Notes under the pieces: generated by a model | Database searches by the model: none | The model's input: the letters and a program-made list of their open reading frames with translations, nothing else | What the model was told of the DNA's origin: nothing | Translations under genes and position numbers: made by a program | In this document: positions 58,605 to 64,000 of the stretch, piece after piece | Layout: every line of letters starts with the position of its first letter | Position numbering within the stretch: the first letter of the stretch is position 1 | Assembly: GCF_003013395.1 (NCBI RefSeq) | Contig: NZ_PXZM01000031.1 | Location: 62,001 to 126,000 of the forward strand | DNA: 64,000 bases | Source of the DNA: Brevibacillus fortis | GTDB lineage: Bacteria; Bacillota; Bacilli; Brevibacillales; Brevibacillaceae | Direction: 5' to 3'

Positions 58605-59744
58605 TTAGGCTTTATACATTTGATTTTTGAAAATGGGTTTTGCTCCCACACTCTTTTTACGATTGAGCCAAAAGGACAAGGTCGTCAGCTCGTAGAGGAA
58701 AATGCACAGTGGCGGTGTAATGACGAACATCCCGAATACCAATAACGGTGTCGACCAGCCTAGTCGATGAATGACGTAGCTTTGCAGTAAGAACAAGATC
58801 AACGGATGAACCAAATAGATAGCCATATTTTGTTTGGCCAACCGGGCAAGCCACGGACCGAGTTTAGGTAGTTTGCCGAGATAACTGGATGCAGGGTAAA
58901 AGCTGATAATCACACAGAGAGTGTAAACCAAGTAAAGCGGTTCGAAAATATTCATGCTCTCGTAATAGCTTTTAGAGCCGGAAAGATAGCTGTACGCCAT
59001 CCAAACGGCTGCACTTGCCATCACAACGATAGAAGGTATCTGAAGGCGTCTCATCCACGTCCGCCATTTATCCACATTCATCCCAGCATAAGCACCGAGT
59101 GCAAAAGTAAATACGTACATGAAAACATAGTGCTGTCCGTAAACATAGCTGTGTTTCATGAGGGACAGGAATGGGTTTGCAGCCCAATCAATGGCCCATA
59201 ACGGTCTAATGAACAAATAGTGGTAGAGAACGTACAGACCAGCCTGTCCAATAAACAGGGCGATTATCCAGCGGAAGTTCAAGTAGCGTTCCATCCACGG
59301 TTTGATCAGGCAAAACAACAAGCACAATTGCAAGTAAAGCGGAATGTAGTACAGGTGGTAGAATGAGCTACCTGTAAACAGACTATCGAAAAACGGTCCT
59401 ACCAGCACGGCCGGATCAAAGGTTTGGTGCTTAAAATACGTGAAGATGGCTGTCCAGATTACGTAAGGCAAAACAACTGCGCGCCAGCGTTTTTTCCAGA
59501 AGGCACTCCAATCCAGTTGTCGGTTCTGATACCAGTAAAACAGCAGCATTCCGGTTGCAAATATAAACAAAGAGCGACCGAATTTTAACAAGATGATTAG
59601 AACGGCTTGCAAATCACTATTCCACGGATAAACCTTCTCGTTAGAGAGAAAAAAACTGAGGGTGTGGATCATCAAGACAGTAAGAGCCCCAAAAACAAAA
59701 AGGGCATTCAGATCCTGAAACGTCCCCTTTCGATTGCTATTCAT
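58605..59744 (-). CDS. Acyltransferase-3 family membrane protein
   Basis: 379-residue integral membrane protein with about ten hydrophobic segments, of the acyltransferase_3 (OafA/YrhL-like) family. The conserved catalytic-type histidine is in LTVLMIHTLSFF near residue 27, and RSLFIFATGMLLFYW and LVHPLILFLL match family blocks. There is no attached SGNH domain. Such enzymes O-acylate cell surface polymers or exported glycans; the target is not predictable here. GGAGGAATT precedes the ATG on the minus strand. It lies 58 bases downstream of lipL with no terminator between, so they may be cotranscribed. Confidence 0.85.
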   Translation of the reverse strand: MNSNRKGTFQDLNALFVFGALTVLMIHTLSFFLSNEKVYPWNSDLQAVLIILLKFGRSLFIFATGMLLFYWYQNRQLDWSAFWKKRWRAVVLPYVIWTAIFTYFKHQTFDPAVLVGPFFDSLFTGSSFYHLYYIPLYLQLCLLFCLIKPWMERYLNFRWIIALFIGQAGLYVLYHYLFIRPLWAIDWAANPFLSLMKHSYVYGQHYVFMYVFTFALGAYAGMNVDKWRTWMRRLQIPSIVVMASAAVWMAYSYLSGSKSYYESMNIFEPLYLVYTLCVIISFYPASSYLGKLPKLGPWLARLAKQNMAIYLVHPLILFLLQSYVIHRLGWSTPLLVFGMFVITPPLCIFLYELTTLSFWLNRKKSVGAKPIFKNQMYKA

Positions 59745-59802
59745 AATTCCTCCAGAATTTTACCGGCAGCACCTGGAGAATCAAAAGCAGGTAAAATGCC
59801 CG

Positions 59803-60645
59803 TTATTCGGGTAAGTGCCAGTCAGGTGCGGCCAGTTCTTTTGCGGTATAAGAAAATAAGTGTAATCGTTGCGACAAATGGTGCCTCGAATCTGTCACTA
59901 ACTCATTTTGCACATAAAAGGGGGTAGGTGATACAGCCCACTCCGAACGGATTGCCTCCAATAGACGTGTTTTTACATCATCCATGGTTGCCAATTTTCC
60001 AGTCAAACTCGCAATGCTGCCAACTGTTGAAGCATCGATGGAAGGAATTGGCTTATGGCTTTGCATTTCATCCAAACCGGCGAGATGGTAAAAGCGCTCC
60101 ATCCATTCCCCTCTTGGCCGATCGTCGACGTTGATGCACAACTGCAAAATAGAGCCGTGTCGCGTGCGTCTTTGTGCCATACCTCCGATTTTTTTACCGT
60201 GAATGGAAAAATCGTATTCCCCTGCACAGTAGGAGCCTGTCACTTCTCCAAATTCCAGCTTCCCGTAATCACGCAGGCCCACATCAAGAAGCTGGGCTAC
60301 AAACGAGAAGAAGGAGTCAATCGAAATCGAAGTGTCAGGCAATAAACAAGCCATATTGAGTACGCCAGCATCAAGCGGAACACAAGCTCCACCAGAAGAG
60401 CGAAGAACACAACCAAAGCCATCTTGACCGAACTTACGCAAGGCTTTCTGTAGATGAGGAAGCTTGGCGTCTCTGCGTCCGAGATACAGCGCCTGATCGT
60501 ACACCCAGAGATGAATGACAGGGCTAGCTGATTCTGAATTCATACTGGCTGCCAACGCTTCATCCCGGATTAAAGGCTCAAGTGGACTATCCTGGTAAGT
60601 ACCGGAGTCCATCCAGCGAAATGGCTGATTAACAGAAAATGACAT
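59803..60645 (-). CDS. lipL: Octanoyl-[GcvH]:protein N-octanoyltransferase LipL
   Basis: Amidotransferase that moves octanoyl/lipoyl groups from GcvH to the E2 subunits of 2-oxoacid dehydrogenases. 280 residues. The pattern VTGSYCAGEYDFSIHGKK (135-152) with catalytic Cys140 and the following GGMAQRR matches B. subtilis LipL better than LipM or LplA. RSSGGACVPLDAGVLN is the adenylate-site relative RRxTGGG, here changed as in LipL. It starts at 60645 with AAGGGG upstream on the minus strand. Confidence 0.9.
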   Translation of the reverse strand: MSFSVNQPFRWMDSGTYQDSPLEPLIRDEALAASMNSESASPVIHLWVYDQALYLGRRDAKLPHLQKALRKFGQDGFGCVLRSSGGACVPLDAGVLNMACLLPDTSISIDSFFSFVAQLLDVGLRDYGKLEFGEVTGSYCAGEYDFSIHGKKIGGMAQRRTRHGSILQLCINVDDRPRGEWMERFYHLAGLDEMQSHKPIPSIDASTVGSIASLTGKLATMDDVKTRLLEAIRSEWAVSPTPFYVQNELVTDSRHHLSQRLHLFSYTAKELAAPDWHLPE

Positions 60646-60680
60646 AGAAAGACCCCTTCAACAGGACAAGAATAGCTACC

Positions 60681-60709
60681 ATTATACATCTGAAATGCGT
60701 TTATTTCTA
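60681..60709 (-). promoter_or_regulatory. Promoter of lipL
   Basis: On the minus strand, TAGAAA (60709-60704), 17 bases, then perfect TATAAT (60686-60681), 36 bases before the lipL start. Confidence 0.6.
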
Positions 60710-60761
60710 CGTTTTCGCTATCTTTTTTCCATTTGGTAGAACATACATAACATGCAGAGTG

Positions 60762-60797
60762 AAAAAATACCCGACAGGCCATGATAGCTTGTCGGGT
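60762..60797 (-). terminator. Terminator after the SLH gene
   Basis: On the minus strand ACCCGACA and TGTCGGGT form an eight-base stem with a 13-base loop, followed by ATTTTTTC. Confidence 0.88.
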
Positions 60798-60811
60798 CAA
60801 AATATGGTTCT

Positions 60812-62059
60812 TTATTTGGTCTCCTTGAAGGAGAAATTGTCCAGATAGGTTGTTTTGCGAGGCGCGTTTTCAGTTGCCTCTTCTTGCAGATACAGACCAA
60901 GCTTTGTTCCTTCTTGTTTCACATACTGTTGACCGAACAAGTATTGATCGTTCAAGTAAATGGAAACAGTGTTCTCGTTAACTTCTACTTTTAAGCGATT
61001 GCTGGATTTCAGCTTGTAGGAGCTAGAAGTAATGATGTCAATATCGTCTTCTTCGACATCATTCACTTTTCCTAAAACAACGCGATCTTTTTGGACAAAT
61101 ACAACATTGGCTTTTCCGTCTTTACCGTTGAAGTAAAGGCCTCCTAAACCTTCGCTGCCTACGACATTGACATCGACGCTCAATTCGTATTTCTTAACTT
61201 TGTCAGACTCATTCCAATTCAATGGCAGGAAGTAGTGATCCAGATCATCGTCATCGGATTCAGCTGTCACTTGTTTGCTAGCGACCTCCCAGTTTCCTGT
61301 CGCTTTGTCTGTATTCCAGTTTTTCAATTTGGAATCAGAGAAGGAGTCGCTGATATTGATTCGCTCTGGTTCTGGCTGAGGTTGCGGTTTACCAGGGGTA
61401 GGGAAAACGATTTTGATCTCATCATCATCGTCACGATCCAAAATAGCGCGATAGAGCAAAGAAGCAGCTTCCGCACGGGTAATCGGATCTTGTGGACGGA
61501 AATTGCCATTGTACCCTTTCATCAGATCGGTTTGGATCGCAATCGCAAGATACGGACGCAGAGCTGACGAAATATCGTCGTAATCACGGAACTTTTTCAA
61601 TTGATCCAAGTCGGCTTTGTACTTTTGATCGTAGCCCAACAGGCGTACCAATGCGACAGCAATGTCTTCACGTACTGCCGCTTGATCTGGCTTATACGTG
61701 TAGGTTGACCCGGATTTGTATCCAGTCAAATAAGGCTTGGCGTATTCTACATACAGAAATGCCCAGTGATGACGCGGTACATCTTTAAAGGTTTGGTCGA
61801 CGTAGCGTTTGTTTATATCTACATCTGCTGCTGCGATCATAATTTTGGCAAATTCAGCGCGGGTAACCTCATTGTTCGGTCTAAATGTCCGATTGTCGTA
61901 CCCTTTGATGATCCCTTTTGCCGCCATCTCCGTAATTTCCTTGTATGCCCAATGGCTACGTGGAACGTCTGAGAACGAAGGAGTGGAAGCGGCACCGACG
62001 ACCGGGATAACCGTCAAGAACATTAACACCGACAAAAATAAGGCTAGTGCTCTTTTCAT
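60812..62059 (-). CDS. S-layer-homology protein with C-terminal beta-sandwich domain
   Basis: Secreted 415-residue surface protein. Signal peptide 1-23 (MKRALALFL..., cut after VVGAA). Three SLH modules follow: FSDVPRSHWAYKEITEMAAKG (about 28-80), FKDVPRHHWAFLYVEYAK (about 92-150) and YDDISSALRPYLAIAIQ (about 165-220), which anchor proteins to pyruvylated secondary cell wall polymer. After a DDDDE stretch and a proline/glutamine linker, residues about 245-415 look like a concanavalin-type (LamG/DUF1080-like) beta-sandwich, with DSFSDSKLKNW at the start and YLDNFSF at the end. It probably binds glycan. The start at 62059 has GAGGAGGTCAAC upstream; the frame extends to 62293 but lacks both ribosome site and signal sequence logic. 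Confidence 0.9.
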   Translation of the reverse strand: MKRALALFLSVLMFLTVIPVVGAASTPSFSDVPRSHWAYKEITEMAAKGIIKGYDNRTFRPNNEVTRAEFAKIMIAAADVDINKRYVDQTFKDVPRHHWAFLYVEYAKPYLTGYKSGSTYTYKPDQAAVREDIAVALVRLLGYDQKYKADLDQLKKFRDYDDISSALRPYLAIAIQTDLMKGYNGNFRPQDPITRAEAASLLYRAILDRDDDDEIKIVFPTPGKPQPQPEPERINISDSFSDSKLKNWNTDKATGNWEVASKQVTAESDDDDLDHYFLPLNWNESDKVKKYELSVDVNVVGSEGLGGLYFNGKDGKANVVFVQKDRVVLGKVNDVEEDDIDIITSSSYKLKSSNRLKVEVNENTVSIYLNDQYLFGQQYVKQEGTKLGLYLQEEATENAPRKTTYLDNFSFKETK

Positions 62060-62456
62060 GTTGACCTCCTCAAAATAGCAATGTAGTTTTTGTTGACTGC
62101 TATTCAGACGGCGAGTGGGCTTGTATTGTTGCAGGAGAAAAAGAAAATAGGAAAAAAGACGGAGGAAGCTCATGCTTGTTTGATTGGAAGGGGTGTCCAA
62201 GCCAGAGTCGATCATATTTGAAAGAGCGTTGAAGCGGCTGCGAATGCTGCCATTCATCGGCAATATTTCCAGACTGGCTTTTGCAGTGCCCAATTAGCGG
62301 GGGAGATGACACTCTCCTACATTCAGCAGATAGTTGCTATTACACGTCGTACATATTTTGCCTCATTATGGTTATTAAGCATTAGCTTTTGTATCACCCA
62401 AAATGCTATAATTCTTTATTGGTTACTTATGTAGATGATTTTAGCTGAGGTGATAC
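62060..62456. other. 397-base intergenic region between the SLH gene and miaB
   Basis: Holds the divergent upstream regions of the SLH gene (minus) and miaB (plus). The only strong signal is the extended -10 of miaB near 62404-62412. The middle (62100-62310) has coding-like composition with short broken frames in several registers, none with a good start. I see no tRNA or complete gene, and no convincing SLH promoter. Confidence 0.6.
62404..62412 (+). promoter_or_regulatory. Extended -10 promoter of miaB
   Basis: TGCTATAAT, an extended -10 with perfect TATAAT (62407-62412), 45 bases before the miaB start. The -35 region (AGCTTT at 17 bases) is poor, as usual for extended -10 promoters. Confidence 0.65.
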
Positions 62457-63971
62457 ATGATGAAGGAAACAAAAGAGGCGACTGTGGACTTAAAATCCGT
62501 TAAGTCTCCAAAGAAAACGGAAGACTATGCGAAATACTTCCAGGCCCCCTCTCTGAAAGATGCGAAAAAGCGCGGTAAGGAAGAGATTTTAGTCCATTAC
62601 GATTTTAATATCCCAGAAGACATGCAGAGCATCGGAAAAGGAAAGCGTTATCACGTTCGTACGTATGGCTGCCAAATGAACGAGCATGATTCGGAAACGA
62701 TTTCTGGTATCTTGCAGGCAATGGGCTATACCTCCTCTGATTCTGTTGAAGATGCAGATGTCATCCTATTTAACACCTGTGCGATCCGCGAAAACGCAGA
62801 GGATAAAGTATTCGGAGAGCTCGGTCACATGAAGCGGCTTAAGAATAACAACCCGAATTTGATCCTCGGTGTTTGCGGCTGTATGTCCCAAGAAGAGAAA
62901 GTCGTCAAGAAAATCTTGAAAAGCTACCAGCAGGTCGACTTGATTTTTGGAACGCACAATATTCACCGTCTGCCAGAACTGTTGCGCGATGCGATGTTCA
63001 GCAAAGAAATGGTGATTGAGGTTTGGTCCAAAGAAGGCGATATCGTCGAAAATATGCCGAAGCTGCGCGAAGGAAACACCAAGGGCTGGGTTAATATCAT
63101 GTACGGCTGTGACAAGTTCTGTACGTACTGTATCGTGCCGTATACGCGCGGAAAAGAGCGCAGCCGACGTCCAGAAGATGTTATCGCGGAAGTGCGTGAT
63201 CTCGCTCGCCAAGGCTTTAAAGAAATCATGCTTCTTGGACAAAACGTCAATGCATACGGGAAAGATTTTGAGGACATCGAGTACGGTTTTGGTGACCTGA
63301 TGGACGAGGTCCGCAAGATCGATATCCCGCGTGTGCGCTTCACGACAAGTCATCCGCGCGATTTTGACGACCACTTGATCGAGGTGCTGGCAAAAGGCGG
63401 CAACCTGGTGGAACAAATCCATTTGCCTGTCCAATCCGGTTCGACAGAAGTACTCAAGCGGATGGCGCGCAAATACACGCGTGAGCATTATCTGGAGCTC
63501 GTTCGCAAAATCAAGGACGCAATCCCGAATGTCTCGCTTTCTACCGATATTATTGTTGGCTTCCCAGGCGAAACTGATGAGCAGTTCGAAGATACCATTT
63601 CGATGGTGGAAGAGGTAAAGTACGATTTTGCGTACAGCTTCATTTACTCTCCGCGAGAAGGTACACCGGCTGCTGTCATGGAAGACAACGTTCCGATGGA
63701 AGTGAAAAAAGCCCGCTTGTATCGACTCAATGAAATCTTGGGTCGCATTAGTCTGGAGCAGAACAAAAAACTCCAGGATCAGGTTGTCGAGGTACTTGTG
63801 GAAGGCGAATCGAGGACGAATGCGGAAGTGCTTGCGGGTCGTACGCGTACGAACAAGTTGGTCCATTTCACCGGAGACAAATCCTTGATCGGACAGTATG
63901 TGCACATAAAAATTACAGATGCGAAAACGTGGACACTCCACGGAGAGCTCGTATCCAAAGTTGAGGTGTAA
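62457..63971 (+). CDS. miaB: tRNA-2-methylthio-N6-dimethylallyladenosine synthase MiaB
   Basis: Radical SAM methylthiotransferase acting on i6A37 of tRNAs that read codons starting with U. 504 residues. Auxiliary-cluster cysteines are Cys72, Cys108 and Cys142; the radical SAM triad is Cys218, Cys222 and Cys225 in YGCDKFCTYC, followed by PYTRGKERSR, which separates MiaB from RimO. TRAM domain at about 435-500. An N-terminal extension of about 60 polar residues is typical of Bacillales MiaB. Starts at 62457 and 62460 are both possible behind GAGGTGA. The B. subtilis spoVS-(tdh-kbl)-miaB neighbourhood is preserved in outline. Confidence 0.96.
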   Translation: MMKETKEATVDLKSVKSPKKTEDYAKYFQAPSLKDAKKRGKEEILVHYDFNIPEDMQSIGKGKRYHVRTYGCQMNEHDSETISGILQAMGYTSSDSVEDADVILFNTCAIRENAEDKVFGELGHMKRLKNNNPNLILGVCGCMSQEEKVVKKILKSYQQVDLIFGTHNIHRLPELLRDAMFSKEMVIEVWSKEGDIVENMPKLREGNTKGWVNIMYGCDKFCTYCIVPYTRGKERSRRPEDVIAEVRDLARQGFKEIMLLGQNVNAYGKDFEDIEYGFGDLMDEVRKIDIPRVRFTTSHPRDFDDHLIEVLAKGGNLVEQIHLPVQSGSTEVLKRMARKYTREHYLELVRKIKDAIPNVSLSTDIIVGFPGETDEQFEDTISMVEEVKYDFAYSFIYSPREGTPAAVMEDNVPMEVKKARLYRLNEILGRISLEQNKKLQDQVVEVLVEGESRTNAEVLAGRTRTNKLVHFTGDKSLIGQYVHIKITDAKTWTLHGELVSKVEV

Positions 63972-63977
63972 GTCATT

Positions 63978-64000
63978 ATGGAACAAACAAACGCATATAC
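63978..64000 (+). CDS. Start of the next gene (3' truncated by the window)
   Basis: GAGGTG (63963-63968) stands nine bases before an ATG at 63978 that opens MEQTNAY and runs off the window. In B. subtilis the gene after miaB is ymcA (ricA), a likely identity, but seven codons are too few to tell. Confidence 0.5.

Noticed and set aside
60812..62293. Longer SLH protein starting at 62293
   Set aside because: The extra 78 residues have no signal peptide and no ribosome binding site, while the internal ATG at 62059 has GAGGAGG and begins a textbook signal peptide.
62184..62297. A 37-codon frame from a TTG in the gap before miaB with fairly normal codon use
   Set aside because: No ribosome binding site at usable distance and no recognisable family. 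It could be a gene remnant, but I cannot support it.
1..64000. rRNA, tRNA, insertion sequences, prophage, toxin-antitoxin or defence genes
   Set aside because: Looked for along both strands by product and by characteristic motifs; none found. The window is conserved chromosomal backbone with a few lineage-specific genes.

Overview
The window looks like core chromosome of an endospore-forming Firmicute, most likely Brevibacillus or a close Paenibacillaceae relative. Gene content and order follow the Bacillus subtilis polC-rimP-nusA-infB, rpsO-pnp, spoVF-asd-dap, spoIIIE, ymf, pgsA-cinA-recA and rny-ymdB-spoVS-miaB segments closely. Moderate GC, strong GGAGG-type ribosome binding sites, frequent GTG/TTG starts, sporulation genes (dpaA/dpaB, spoIIIE, spoVS, a YheC/YheD-type coat protein) and an S-layer-homology protein all fit. 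The genus is inferred from these traits, not from a search.

Layout. 1-11344: the 3' part of polC, then a translation/transcription operon (rimP-nusA-rnpM-ylxQ-infB-ylxP-rbfA-nrnA-truB-ribF) behind a good SigA promoter. 11355-14202: rpsO with its own promoter and structured leader, then pnp. 14301-16978: ylxY, mlpA, ymxH. 17116-21916: dipicolinate synthase dpaAB with asd-dapG-dapA, i.e. the aspartate route to lysine, cell wall diaminopimelate and spore dipicolinate. 21919-27511: RNase J, the ClpP-like TepA, YlzJ and SpoIIIE. 27706-33198: a GntR regulator next to a complete purine-nucleoside ABC importer. 33327-34763: a three-domain secreted M23 peptidase and a 51-residue zinc-ribbon-like gene. 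34926-39517: the M16 pair ymfF/ymfH, the SDR ymfI, ymfJ and ymfK. 39530-49191: rodZ, rimO, pgsA, cinA, a DEAD-box helicase, recA with a LexA box, recX and rny. 49286-54100: ymdB, spoVS behind a textbook SigH promoter, a wrecked membrane dipeptidase gene, and a 2-oxoacid:ferredoxin oxidoreductase. 54102-62059: more strain-variable genes, mixed strands (YkvI-like membrane protein, MBL hydrolase, MnmM, ATP-grasp coat protein, DarB, acyltransferase, LipL, SLH protein). 62457-64000: miaB and the first codons of the next gene.

Functional themes. The window is rich in RNA processing and decay (NusA, RnpM, NrnA, PNPase, RNase J, RNase Y, a DEAD-box helicase, TruB, MnmM, MiaB, RimO) and in sporulation. 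I see no rRNA, tRNA, CRISPR array, insertion sequence, prophage or defence island. The least explained items are the structured leader with terminator ahead of rny, the ACT-plus-P-loop protein YmfK, a hairpin that would hide the ymfJ ribosome binding site, and the small zinc-ribbon gene at 34559-34714. Starts were chosen from ribosome binding site position and family lengths; where they differ from the longest open frame this is stated.
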